DNA of 64,000 bases from Caldicoprobacter oshimai DSM 21659 (GTDB taxonomy: Bacteria > Bacillota > Clostridia > Caldicoprobacterales > Caldicoprobacteraceae). How positions within the stretch are numbered: the stretch's first letter is position 1; each line of letters starts with the position of its first letter. The notes under the pieces were generated by a model. That model was not told the DNA's origin. It saw nothing but the letters and a program-made list of their open reading frames with translations, and did not search any database. The stretch spans positions 124,001 through 188,000 of the forward strand of contig JAGB01000001.1 in assembly GCA_000526435.1 (NCBI GenBank), read 5' to 3'. Shown piece after piece: positions 24,228 to 32,568 of this stretch. The translations under genes and the position numbers were made by a program.

Positions 24228-24584
24228 ATGGAGTATTTGAAGGCTTTTCTAGTTGGCGGTTTAATATGCGTCATCGGACAGATACTCATCGATAAGACCA
24301 GATTGACGCCGGCAAGGATCCTGGTCTGCTTCGTAACGGCAGGCGTCATACTAACGGCTATAGGTGTGTATGAGCCCATCGTGAAATTTGGCGGAGCAGG
24401 AGCAACCGTTCCGCTCCCCGGATTTGGCTATGCTCTCGCTAAAGGGGCTATGAAAGGAGTAGACGAGATGGGAGCGCTGGGCGCTTTTGTAGGAGGAGTG
24501 AGGGCGGCTGCTGGAGGAATTACTGCGGCAGTGGTATTCGGCTATCTGGCGGCTGTGTTGTTCAATCCGAGGATGAAGAGATAG
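24228..24584 (+). CDS. spoVAE: Stage V sporulation protein AE (AEb type)
   Basis: A 118-residue membrane protein with three to four helices ('AFLVGGLICVIGQILID', 'ILVCFVTAGVILTAIGVYE', 'GGITAAVVFGYLAAVLF') and the block 'VKFGGAGATVPLPGFGYALAKG', homologous to SpoVAC. It is the last gene of the spoVA operon and ends just before a bidirectional terminator. Confidence 0.94.
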   Translation: MEYLKAFLVGGLICVIGQILIDKTRLTPARILVCFVTAGVILTAIGVYEPIVKFGGAGATVPLPGFGYALAKGAMKGVDEMGALGAFVGGVRAAAGGITAAVVFGYLAAVLFNPRMKR

Positions 24585-24586
24585 CA

Positions 24587-24619
24587 AAGAGGGGCACTTC
24601 AATCCTGTGCCCCTTTTTT
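24587..24619. terminator. Bidirectional terminator between spoVAE and the convergent PBP gene
   Basis: GGGGCAC (24591-24597) and GTGCCCC (24607-24613) form a perfect stem. On the plus strand it is followed by six T residues; on the minus strand the flanking AAAGA gives a shorter T tract. The stop codon of the convergent PBP gene (24599-24601) lies in the loop. Confidence 0.8.
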
Positions 24620-27532
24620 ATTGTTTGGTCCGCGCTTGTTCCTGTTGTTGTCGGTGTTGTGGCTGGGAAAGTTGTTTTGTGGGAAGGGCATTTGCTGGTT
24701 TTGGTTTGCGTTTTCCTCTTGAATCTGGTTTTCCTCTTGAATCTGTCTATCTATTGAATCGAAGATCGTCCTCGAAAGCTCGGTCAGGTAAGCCATATTC
24801 TGTTCTATCGGCTTTGGGTCAAACAGCGGCAGCTGCGTCAGCGGTTTTTCACCTTCTGCCGGAGGTTCAACCGGTGTCTGATTAAGGCTCTTGAGCAATG
24901 CTTCAATGGCCTTTTCCAAGGCATTACGCGCCTCATCGTTCAACCTGTCTTTGTACCTTGGATCAGATATTTTGGACCGCACAGAATTTATGAGGTCTTG
25001 GGCTCGCTTGTACAGGTCTTCTCTTACTTGCTGAGAATTGTACCATTCCTGTGTATGCAGCGGGCAGAAATATTGCCTGTCTTCGGGATTGTTGTAATCA
25101 AGTGCTGAAAAGTCCGTCATATCCCTGAATGCACCAGGCAAATATTTTTGTAGCTGTTCATTGCTCAACTGCCTGAGAGGCGAGTCTTTCGGTAGTACGA
25201 TGACTGATTTTTTGACCACATGTTCTCTTGGACAGTACGGAGAGGCGAGTTTATTCGAATATTTGCATATCTCAACCTCCTGATGCACATCGCACTTCTC
25301 TTTTGGAACTGCCTCTACAGGAAACCACTCGGTTATAAGTTTACGTCCACTTGCATCGTTTTCGCACAGTGTGCCATTGGGCAGCTTGCCCGATACTCCG
25401 CAGACCGTGACGCGCACTACCCCTTCCGGTGGTTTATCATAAAATGGTTTGTTTTCCAGATCCTTGTGGATAGGCTCCATCACCGCTTTCCATAGAGGAG
25501 CGGCAAATCTGCCTCCCTGGGCATCATCTTTTAAGGGTTTGTAATCGTCGTGTCCGATCCATACGGTCGCGGTATAGTATGGGGTAAATCCGGCAAAATA
25601 TACTCCCATAAAATTATTTAATGTACCTGTTTTGCCAGCAATGTGCATCGGCTTGGAAAACTTGGCTCTAGTGCCGGTGCCGCTGTTTACTACCGTCTCC
25701 ATCCAGTCCGTCAGGATAAAAGCGGTGCTCTCCTTAAATACTGCTCTTTTTACCTGTATGTTGTCTTTATTCAGGATCTCATTTCCGTCTCTGTCTAGAA
25801 CCTTTGTAAATGATACAGGAGTTTGATATATTCCTCTATTGGCTATGGCGGCATATGCTGCTGCCATTTCAACCATGTTTATGCCATCCTGCCCGAGTGC
25901 GAGGTCGGTCACTATTTTTTCTTTTACATACAGAGGACTGGTTATACCCAATTCCAGCAGTTTTTCAGCTGAATAATCAGGACCTACGCGTTCCTGCACT
26001 ATTCTGGAGGCTGCTACGTTTATGGAGTTTTTTATAGCTGTACGCACGTCCACAAGCCCTTTAAATCCGCCGTCGTAATTGCGTGGATAACCCCTGCCAT
26101 TCCACTCGCCTTCCAATCCTTTTATGGGGACAGGAACGTCCTCCAGTATGATTCCCCCGGGATATCCGGCTTCGATAAAAGGCCCATATACAGACAAGGG
26201 TTTTATTGCTGAACCCACAGCCAATGCCTGTGTGACACGGTTGGTCCAGAAACGGCCTTGAGGGGGAGTCCGCCCGCCCACAATGGCACGTATCTCGCCT
26301 GTGGTGTGGTCTATGACAATAGCCGCTGCCTGAGGCTGCGGTATCTCGTGTCCTTGGGGATCCGTATAAACTCTATCTTTAGAATTGGCCAGAGGAGGAA
26401 GATTTTTGTAGTTATACACCGCTTCCTCGGCAATTTTTTGGATTTCAGGGTCAACTGTGGTGTATATCCTGAGTCCGCCTTCCTGGATCAGTTTCATAGC
26501 CTTCTGGCGGCCCTCGTCGCCAGTCCAACCGAAATGTTCCATCAGCCTGTCCCGCACATCCAATATCACATATTCCACAAAATGCGGCATGGGATAGAGG
26601 GAGTCGCGATTGGACTTTTCTATAACTTTAAAGCCCTGTTCTTCAGGGGTCTTGTTTGGGTCAAGCTTGGCTTCCTCGTATTGCTCCTTGGTGATAAAGC
26701 CGTTTTCGTACATGAGGCGCAGCACTAAATTGGTGCGGTTGTAGGTTATCTCGGGCTTTCTATTGGGGTCATACAGATTTTTCCTGGGGTCATAATAATA
26801 TGGGTTCCTAAGTATTCCCGCTAGAACGGCGCACTCCCTCAACGTCAAGTCTTTAAGTTCCTTCCCAAAATAATCCTGTGCTGCTGTCTTTACCCCGTAG
26901 TTTCCGCTACCGAAATAGCTAGTATTGAGGTAAGCCTCAAGTATCTGTTGCTTGGTGTATTTCTGTTCCAGCTGAATGGCCAGGTAAGCCTCCTGGATCT
27001 TGCGTTTGTAGGAGCGTTCTGGCGTCAGCAGGGTGTTCTTTATGAGCTGCTGGGTGATGGTGCTGGCACCCTGTATCGATTCATTGCGGAGGTTGTTTAT
27101 GATGGCACCTACAAGGCGTTTGAAGTCAATGCCGCGATGCGAGTAGAAGCGCACGTCCTCAACGGCGATGACGGCATCCTGGAGCATCTTTGGGATTTCG
27201 TCCAGCGATGCCCACACGCGGTTCTCAAGGCCGTAGTAGGGCGTGATCAGGTTGCCGTATCTGTCGTATATGAATGAGGTTTCGCTTTGGTTTTCAATGC
27301 GTTCCAGGTCAAGAGCTGGAGTGGCATCAAGGTATCCTTTTGCTATGCCCAAGAGCGCGCCAAATCCTGCAAAGCCTAAAAGTATAAACAGCACCACAAA
27401 CATCTTTAAAGTTGTTACAAACACCGACAATATGAAATTGGGCGGATTGGTCCTCTCTTGGAAATATCCTTTTATTTTATGAATGCCCTTTTTTGGCTTC
27501 CTGTTTTCCTTATTGATGTTTTCTCTCTTCAT
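24599..27532 (-). CDS. Class A penicillin-binding protein, second paralogue
   Basis: About 977 residues. A basic N-terminus and one membrane helix (about 45-70, 'FVVLFILLGFAGFGALLGIA') precede the GT51 domain ('AVEDVRFYSHRGID', 'GASTITQQLIKNTLL', 'YLNTSYFGSGNYGV'). The transpeptidase has SxxK in 'VGSAIKPLSVY', SxN in 'NSINVAA' and KTG in 'AGKTGTLNNF'. The C-terminal part has a cysteine-containing segment ('VTVCGVSGKLPNGTLCEND', 'EKCDVHQEVEICKYS') and a Gln/Asn-rich tail. ATG at 27532 has GGAGG five bases upstream. Its neighbours are sporulation genes, so a role in spore-cortex synthesis is possible but unproven. Confidence 0.94.
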   Translation of the reverse strand: MKRENINKENRKPKKGIHKIKGYFQERTNPPNFILSVFVTTLKMFVVLFILLGFAGFGALLGIAKGYLDATPALDLERIENQSETSFIYDRYGNLITPYYGLENRVWASLDEIPKMLQDAVIAVEDVRFYSHRGIDFKRLVGAIINNLRNESIQGASTITQQLIKNTLLTPERSYKRKIQEAYLAIQLEQKYTKQQILEAYLNTSYFGSGNYGVKTAAQDYFGKELKDLTLRECAVLAGILRNPYYYDPRKNLYDPNRKPEITYNRTNLVLRLMYENGFITKEQYEEAKLDPNKTPEEQGFKVIEKSNRDSLYPMPHFVEYVILDVRDRLMEHFGWTGDEGRQKAMKLIQEGGLRIYTTVDPEIQKIAEEAVYNYKNLPPLANSKDRVYTDPQGHEIPQPQAAAIVIDHTTGEIRAIVGGRTPPQGRFWTNRVTQALAVGSAIKPLSVYGPFIEAGYPGGIILEDVPVPIKGLEGEWNGRGYPRNYDGGFKGLVDVRTAIKNSINVAASRIVQERVGPDYSAEKLLELGITSPLYVKEKIVTDLALGQDGINMVEMAAAYAAIANRGIYQTPVSFTKVLDRDGNEILNKDNIQVKRAVFKESTAFILTDWMETVVNSGTGTRAKFSKPMHIAGKTGTLNNFMGVYFAGFTPYYTATVWIGHDDYKPLKDDAQGGRFAAPLWKAVMEPIHKDLENKPFYDKPPEGVVRVTVCGVSGKLPNGTLCENDASGRKLITEWFPVEAVPKEKCDVHQEVEICKYSNKLASPYCPREHVVKKSVIVLPKDSPLRQLSNEQLQKYLPGAFRDMTDFSALDYNNPEDRQYFCPLHTQEWYNSQQVREDLYKRAQDLINSVRSKISDPRYKDRLNDEARNALEKAIEALLKSLNQTPVEPPAEGEKPLTQLPLFDPKPIEQNMAYLTELSRTIFDSIDRQIQEENQIQEENANQNQQMPFPQNNFPSHNTDNNRNKRGPNNKKGAQD

Positions 27533-27764
27533 GTCAACCTCCAATACAAGGCAATGTATTTATGCGGCCCGGCTTTTTATATATTATAGCATAATTTTTC
27601 TTAAAATCCTATTAAAATTCTATGTATGCATTTCTAACGCTTTATTACCGGCCTTTTTATTAGCTGTTGTGATTTTAGCGTATCGAAAAAATCCAACATA
27701 CACATAGATTTGAGTAACAATTTATTAATACAATTCATAAACTGTAGGGGAGGTGTGTACCTTC

Positions 27765-28427
27765 ATGAGGCGCAGAAGAGGGACATATAAAATTTTCATT
27801 ATTATGTTTACACTGCTGGCAGCGTTATTGATCACATTTTTAATCATAGATAGAGGGATAAAGCCTACGGTTATAGCTATGTCGGAAGCCCAGGTAAGAT
27901 ATATAGCCATCAAGGCCATGAACAACGCGGTTAAGAAGGTGTTGAACACTGATATAAAGTATACCGACCTCATAAATGTGATGACCGATAGAAACGGCAA
28001 GATATCGTTGATACAGGCCAATACCATCAGGATGAATGCCTTGGCTAGCGAAACATCAAGCGTTGCACAAGAGGAGATTCGCTCAATGGGGGCGGAGGGT
28101 ATATACATACCTCTTGGCTCGATATTCAACAGCAAAATTCTGGCCGGCTTAGGTCCAAGGATCAAAGTCACTATCATACCCATAGGGTCGGTGGCCATAG
28201 ACTTTGCTACAGAGTTTGAAAATGCGGGAATAAATCAGACGCGCCACAAGATTTATATGGAGATGGAGGCCAACGTCCGCATAGTCGTTCCGCTGGGCAG
28301 CGATACGGCCAGCGTAAAGACAAGAATTCCCATTACCGAAACCATTATCGTGGGAGATGTGCCCGATTACTATATAAACGTAGATGGACAAAAGGAAGAT
28401 ATTATGAACTTGGTGCCGGGGCCATAA
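27765..28427 (+). CDS. yunB: Sporulation protein YunB-like
   Basis: About 220 residues. One N-terminal membrane helix ('IFIIMFTLLAALLITFLII') is followed by an extracytoplasmic domain with the YunB-type blocks 'AQVRYIAIKAMNNAVKKVL', 'GKISLIQANTIRMNALASETS', 'IPLGSIFNSKILAGLGPRIKV' and 'NAGINQTRHKIYMEMEANVRIVVPL'. YunB is produced under sigma E in Bacillus, and its function is unclear. ATG at 27765 follows GGGGAGGTG. A CATACACA motif (27697-27704) resembles a sigma-E -10, but I see no clear -35. The gap 27533-27764 holds nothing else. Confidence 0.85.
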   Translation: MRRRRGTYKIFIIMFTLLAALLITFLIIDRGIKPTVIAMSEAQVRYIAIKAMNNAVKKVLNTDIKYTDLINVMTDRNGKISLIQANTIRMNALASETSSVAQEEIRSMGAEGIYIPLGSIFNSKILAGLGPRIKVTIIPIGSVAIDFATEFENAGINQTRHKIYMEMEANVRIVVPLGSDTASVKTRIPITETIIVGDVPDYYINVDGQKEDIMNLVPGP

Positions 28428-28517
28428 ATAATTGTAACTTCTTATTTTAAAATTTATGCGAACATCTGGTGAGTGTAAAGTTTATGCTTGTTTGAAGGAA
28501 TTTATGGTTAAAAGTAA

Positions 28518-28546
28518 TTGACATATCATAGAGTTTGTTGTAAAAT
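28518..28546 (+). promoter_or_regulatory. Sigma-A promoter of the serine operon
   Basis: TTGACA (28518-28523), a 17-base spacer and TAAAAT (28541-28546). It lies directly upstream of the T-box leader, with the start expected near 28553. Confidence 0.8.
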
Positions 28547-28564
28547 TAACAATAAAATTTAAAT

Positions 28565-28796
28565 AGAGCAAAGACGATGAAGAGGAGTAGTAGATAGGGA
28601 GTTAGCCTATCCAGAGAGGTAGCGGTTGGTGCGAGCTGCCAAGGCGGCCCTATTGAATCCACCTCGGAGTTGGTTGGGAAATAACCAATACCGGCGAAAA
28701 CCGTTATCTGCAAATGAGGCCCGGATGTTCCCGGGTAAAACAAGGTGGCACCACGTGAAGATATTCCCGTCCTTGGCTTGCAAGGACGGGTTTTTA
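28565..28796 (+). promoter_or_regulatory. T-box leader specifying serine (codon TCC)
   Basis: The leader has the T-box order: a stem I region starting with GATGAAGAGGAGTAG, the GGTTGGTGCGAG bulge region, a specifier segment 'GAA-TCC-ACC' with TCC at 28658-28660, the antiterminator T-box AAGGTGGCACCACG (about 28742-28755) and a terminator CCCGTCCTTG/CAAGGACGGG (28766-28775 with 28781-28790) followed by T residues. TCC is a serine codon. The TGGC of the T-box pairs with a tRNA acceptor end carrying discriminator G, as in tRNA-Ser. Uncharged tRNA-Ser should turn on the genes downstream. Confidence 0.9.
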
Positions 28797-28835
28797 AATT
28801 TTTATAAAGTTTTGAAATGAGGAGGTAATGTCAAG

Positions 28836-29984
28836 ATGAGAAAAGACAAGTTACTCATGACTCCCGGGCCTACCATGATTCCGCATAAGGTCAGAGAGAC
28901 CATGGCAAGGCAGATTATTCACCACCGTACAAAGGAGTTTGAGCGTTACTTTGTCAAGATGAACGAGGGGCTCAAAAAAGTGTTTCAGACCCAAAATCCC
29001 GTGCTCACACTGGTATCGTCTGGGACCGGCGGTATGGAAGCTGCGGTAGCCAATGCATTTTCCCCTGGGGATAAGGTATTGGTAGTCAGCACAGGGGTGT
29101 TTGGCGATCGATTTGTCAAGATAACCACCCGTTTCGGGTTGGACGTGAAAGTAATAAATGTTCCATGGGGATGCGGAGCTGATCCGGAAGAGATAAAAAA
29201 ATTCCTGGACAGCCCAGAAGGCGACGGCGTAAAGGGCGTTTTTGTGACCCACAACGAGACGTCTACCGGTGTGGCAAACGATATCAAGGGCATTGGAGAG
29301 GTACTCAAAGGCCGTGATTGCCTGTATATCGTGGATGCCATAAGCTCTTTGGGCGGGATGGAGGTCAAGACCGATGAGTGGGGAATCGACATGGTGATTG
29401 CCGGTTCGCAAAAAGCCCTGATGTTACCTCCTGGATTGGCGTTTGTAAGCGTGAGCGAGAAGGCATGGAAGGCCATTGAAAAATCGAAATTGCCCAAATT
29501 CTATTTTGACTTCCTGGCCTATAGAAAGTCGTTGAACGACAATACTACCCCTTATACCACTGCAGTGTCGCTGGTCATTGCGGCTAGTGAGGCGCTGGAC
29601 ATGATACTGGAGGAAGGGCTGGAGAACATCTTCGCACGGCATAGGAATCTGGCTGAGGCCTGCCGGGCTGCAGTTAAGGCTTTAGGACTGGAGCTGTTTG
29701 CCGATGAGAGGTACGCTTCTGACCTCATCACATCCATCAAGGCTCCCGAAGGTATAGATATAGACCAGGTAAGGAAGATCATGAATCTGCAGTACGACAT
29801 AATGGTGACGGGTGGACAGCAGCACCTTAAAGGGAAGATCATGCGCATCGGCCACATGGGCTATGTGGATGGGTTTGACCTTTTGAAAACCATTACCGCT
29901 TTAGAATTGTCATTGCTCAAGGTAGGCTATAAGCTGGAGCTGGGCACTGGCGTGACGGCTGCCCTTAAGACACTGAAGATGTGA
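28836..29984 (+). CDS. Class V aminotransferase (serine-pyruvate / alanine-glyoxylate type)
   Basis: A 382-residue PLP enzyme. Fold-type I blocks are 'MTPGPTMIPHKVRE', 'SSGTGGMEAAVAN', 'THNETSTGVANDI', 'VDAISSLGGMEV' and the PLP lysine in 'AGSQKALMLPPG'. The C-terminal domain has 'GKIMRIGHMGYVDG'. It is paired with serA behind a serine T-box and no canonical serC is nearby. I therefore infer that it works in serine synthesis, most likely as the phosphohydroxypyruvate or hydroxypyruvate aminotransferase. Confidence 0.9.
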   Translation: MRKDKLLMTPGPTMIPHKVRETMARQIIHHRTKEFERYFVKMNEGLKKVFQTQNPVLTLVSSGTGGMEAAVANAFSPGDKVLVVSTGVFGDRFVKITTRFGLDVKVINVPWGCGADPEEIKKFLDSPEGDGVKGVFVTHNETSTGVANDIKGIGEVLKGRDCLYIVDAISSLGGMEVKTDEWGIDMVIAGSQKALMLPPGLAFVSVSEKAWKAIEKSKLPKFYFDFLAYRKSLNDNTTPYTTAVSLVIAASEALDMILEEGLENIFARHRNLAEACRAAVKALGLELFADERYASDLITSIKAPEGIDIDQVRKIMNLQYDIMVTGGQQHLKGKIMRIGHMGYVDGFDLLKTITALELSLLKVGYKLELGTGVTAALKTLKM

Positions 29985-29997
29985 GGTGGTGGTTTCT

Positions 29998-31593
29998 ATG
30001 AAGATACTGGTAACCGAAAAGATAGCAAAATGCGGCATTGAGCTTTTGCGAAAGGATTTTGAAGTTGATGAGCGCACAGACCTTACTCCCGAAGCCCTCC
30101 TTGAGTGCATAGGGGAGTATGATGCACTTATTGTGAGGAGCGCTACAAAGGTAACCGCCGAGGTCATAGAAAAAGGGGTTAACCTCAAGGTGATCGGCCG
30201 TGCCGGTACCGGTGTAGACAATATAGACGTTGAAACGGCCACGCGAAAGGGAATCATAGTTGTAAACACTCCAGAGAGCAACAACATATCCACCGCCGAG
30301 CATACCATCGCCTTGATGCTGGCTTTAGCGCGGAACATCCCCCAGGCATACACCGCTTTAAAGAGCGGTAAGTGGATCCGCAGCAAGTTCAAGGGAGTAG
30401 AGCTTTATAACAAGACGGTTGTGATACTAGGCCTTGGCAGGATCGGTTCCAACGTGGCGACCCGGCTGAAAGCCCTGGGCATGAACGTTATGGGTTATGA
30501 CCCCTATATAACCGATGAGAGGTTTGAGAAGTTGGGCGTTAAGCGGTTGAACTCCATCGAGGAAGTCATGAGAGTGGCCGATTTTATAACCATACACCTT
30601 CCCAAGACCGACGAGACGGTAGGCATGATCGGCGAGAAAGAGCTGGCTATGGCAAAGCCCAACTTGAGGATCATCAACTGCGCCCGCGGCGGGCTGGTGG
30701 ACGAAGAGGCCCTGTACAACGCATTGAAGAGCGGCAGGATCGCCGGCGCGGCCATTGACGTGTTTGAGAAGGAACCCAAGGAGGTGCCCGGCGGCGCCGA
30801 TTTCTCCCACAAGCTATTGGAGCTTGAAAACGTGATATTTACGCCACATCTTGGAGCTTCCACCGAGGAAGCACAGGAAAACGTAGGATTGGAGATCGCA
30901 AAGCAGGTATCCGAAGCGCTAAAAGGCAACATCGTCAATGCCGTAAACCTGCACGGGCTCCACGTTCGCAATATACACGCCCTGTCGCCTTTCCTGAAGC
31001 TGGCTGAAATCATGGGCAGGCTGTACTACCGTGCAGAGAAACTCCCGGTACAAAAGGTCGAAATCATATACAGCGGTGATATAGCAAAGCAGGAGACCAA
31101 GATAATAACGCTTTCCTACCTTTCGGGGTTGCTGGAGCCCGTTATAGAGGAGCGAATCAACTTTGTCAACGTGGAAATGCTGATAAAGGACAGAGGCATC
31201 GAGGTGATCGAGAGCATCAGGAGCGAGGTAGACCATTACACCAATTTGATAACAGTAAAAGTTACCAACAGCAAGAAGCAGGTTACCTTTGCCGGTACCG
31301 TATTTGGAAAGGATGAGATAAGGATAGTCAATTTCGGTGGATACGAGGTGGATTTCGAACCCACTCCGTATATGCTGGTTATACAGAATTACGACAGGCC
31401 GGGGGTTATAGGCAAGATAGGCACCATACTTGGCAATGAGAACGTCAACATCGAGACCATGAGGGTCAGCCAGAACCGCAAAGAAGGCAGGGCTTTAATG
31501 GTGCTCAACGTGGACCAGGAAGTCAGTCCTCAAGCTTTGAAGCAAATTGAGATGTTGGATAACGTTTTGAGGGTAAGCTTCATAAAATTATAA
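29998..31593 (+). CDS. serA: D-3-phosphoglycerate dehydrogenase
   Basis: About 531 residues of long-type SerA. It oxidises 3-phosphoglycerate to 3-phosphohydroxypyruvate with NAD+. The NAD-binding 'VVILGLGRIGSNVATRL' motif, catalytic Arg in 'NCARGGLVDEEAL', Glu in 'DVFEKEP' and His in 'TPHLGASTEEAQ' are present. An intervening domain (about 320-450) and a C-terminal ACT domain ('MLVIQNYDRPGVIGKIGTIL') follow, the latter usually binding serine for feedback. ATG at 29998 follows GAGGTGG. It lies 13 bases after the aminotransferase and is co-controlled by the T-box. Confidence 0.96.
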   Translation: MKILVTEKIAKCGIELLRKDFEVDERTDLTPEALLECIGEYDALIVRSATKVTAEVIEKGVNLKVIGRAGTGVDNIDVETATRKGIIVVNTPESNNISTAEHTIALMLALARNIPQAYTALKSGKWIRSKFKGVELYNKTVVILGLGRIGSNVATRLKALGMNVMGYDPYITDERFEKLGVKRLNSIEEVMRVADFITIHLPKTDETVGMIGEKELAMAKPNLRIINCARGGLVDEEALYNALKSGRIAGAAIDVFEKEPKEVPGGADFSHKLLELENVIFTPHLGASTEEAQENVGLEIAKQVSEALKGNIVNAVNLHGLHVRNIHALSPFLKLAEIMGRLYYRAEKLPVQKVEIIYSGDIAKQETKIITLSYLSGLLEPVIEERINFVNVEMLIKDRGIEVIESIRSEVDHYTNLITVKVTNSKKQVTFAGTVFGKDEIRIVNFGGYEVDFEPTPYMLVIQNYDRPGVIGKIGTILGNENVNIETMRVSQNRKEGRALMVLNVDQEVSPQALKQIEMLDNVLRVSFIKL

Positions 31594-31621
31594 TTTGAGA
31601 TTGCATATATTGTTGTTAAAT

Positions 31622-31649
31622 GCCGGCTCAATGCCGGCTTATTTTTTTA
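31622..31649 (+). terminator. Terminator after serA
   Basis: GCCGGC (31622-31627) and GCCGGC (31633-31638) pair around TCAAT, followed by TTATTTTTTT. Confidence 0.85.
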
Positions 31650-31718
31650 CCAAAAATTATAATTATCGCCCGTGTCATCTTTTTTTAAACATTGAGGGAT
31701 AATAAGAATGCATAGCAA

Positions 31719-32303
31719 ATGAAAAATGGGGTTGATGCCAATGGGGATGCTTGGAAAATGCTGCGCGGAATGAAAAGAGGGTCGCTTTTGGGCTTACCCG
31801 TCATATCTGCAAGGACGGGTAAAAAGATGGGGGTGGTGGCAGATATAATATTTAAACCCGGGCATCAAAAGATAGAAGGGTTAGTGGTATCAAGAGAGGG
31901 GTTGGTTGAAAGGAAAAAGCATGTTCCTCTTGAATGGGTGCGAACCATAGGCAGGCACGCTGTTATCGTAGATGAGCCCCTGCAAAATGATAGCCGGACC
32001 CAAGGTTTGTCAATGGGGGGAAACGAAGAGTATGGCAAGAGGATTCTAGGCCGTCAGCTTTTAAGGGGTGACGGGCAGGAATTAGGGCTTATCAGCGATA
32101 TAATACTCGACCCAAACGATGGCAGCATAGAAGGGTTTGAAATATCCAGGGGCGTTATCGACGACCTCTTGGAAGGGCGGTATATCCTGCCGTATGACGC
32201 ATCCAACAGCATAAGCGAAGATGCGGTGATTGTATCAATGGAACAGACTCAACAGATAAAGGCATACAACAGAGGAATTAAGACTTTGCTTGACCTCAAA
32301 TAA
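31719..32303 (+). CDS. PRC-barrel domain protein
   Basis: About 194 residues with two PRC-barrel-like repeats: 'GSLLGLPVISARTGKKMGVVADIIF' with 'IEGLVVSREGL', and 'GRQLLRGDGQELGLISDIILDPNDGSIEGFEISRG'. PRC-barrels occur in RimM and in photosynthetic and unknown proteins. Clostridial relatives are often near sporulation or cell-wall genes. The start is uncertain: the ATG at 31719 has no clear binding site, and ATG at 31758, behind GGGGAT, is an alternative. It precedes a YtxH-like gene. Confidence 0.8.
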   Translation: MKNGVDANGDAWKMLRGMKRGSLLGLPVISARTGKKMGVVADIIFKPGHQKIEGLVVSREGLVERKKHVPLEWVRTIGRHAVIVDEPLQNDSRTQGLSMGGNEEYGKRILGRQLLRGDGQELGLISDIILDPNDGSIEGFEISRGVIDDLLEGRYILPYDASNSISEDAVIVSMEQTQQIKAYNRGIKTLLDLK

Positions 32304-32328
32304 ATCACGAGAAAGGAGTGGGATACTG

Positions 32329-32508
32329 GTGAACAAGTATTTAAGGGGTTTTATAGCCGGAAGCATGGTGGGCATTGCAGCAAGCATGCTTTTCATGCCG
32401 GGTAAAGACAACGAGATGAGGCGAAAATTTTGGAATGGCAAGAATATTATGGACAATGCTTCTCAGATAATGGCGAACATGTTGTCTGAAATGAAGGAAA
32501 GGAGATAA
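32329..32508 (+). CDS. YtxH-like small membrane protein
   Basis: About 59 residues. A hydrophobic N-terminal segment ('GFIAGSMVGIAASMLFMPG') matches the start of YtxH-type gas-vesicle-like proteins, followed by a short amphipathic helix. GTG at 32329 follows AAAGGAGTGG; the longer frame from 32290 overlaps the PRC gene. The function is unknown. Confidence 0.75.
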   Translation: MNKYLRGFIAGSMVGIAASMLFMPGKDNEMRRKFWNGKNIMDNASQIMANMLSEMKERR

Positions 32509-32510
32509 TC

Positions 32511-32536
32511 AATAGGCCCGGAAACGGGCCTATTTT
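32511..32536 (+). terminator. Terminator after the YtxH-like gene
   Basis: AATAGGCCCG (32511-32520) and CGGGCCTATT (32525-32534) form a 10-bp stem closed by a GAAA tetraloop. The T tract is short. Confidence 0.7.
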
Positions 32537-32568
32537 AAATATTTAAAAAACAGGGTGGAGGCTGACAG

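Noticed and set aside
28551-28620. Short open frames in the T-box leader
   Set aside because: They have no ribosome binding sites and the region is accounted for by the T-box structure.
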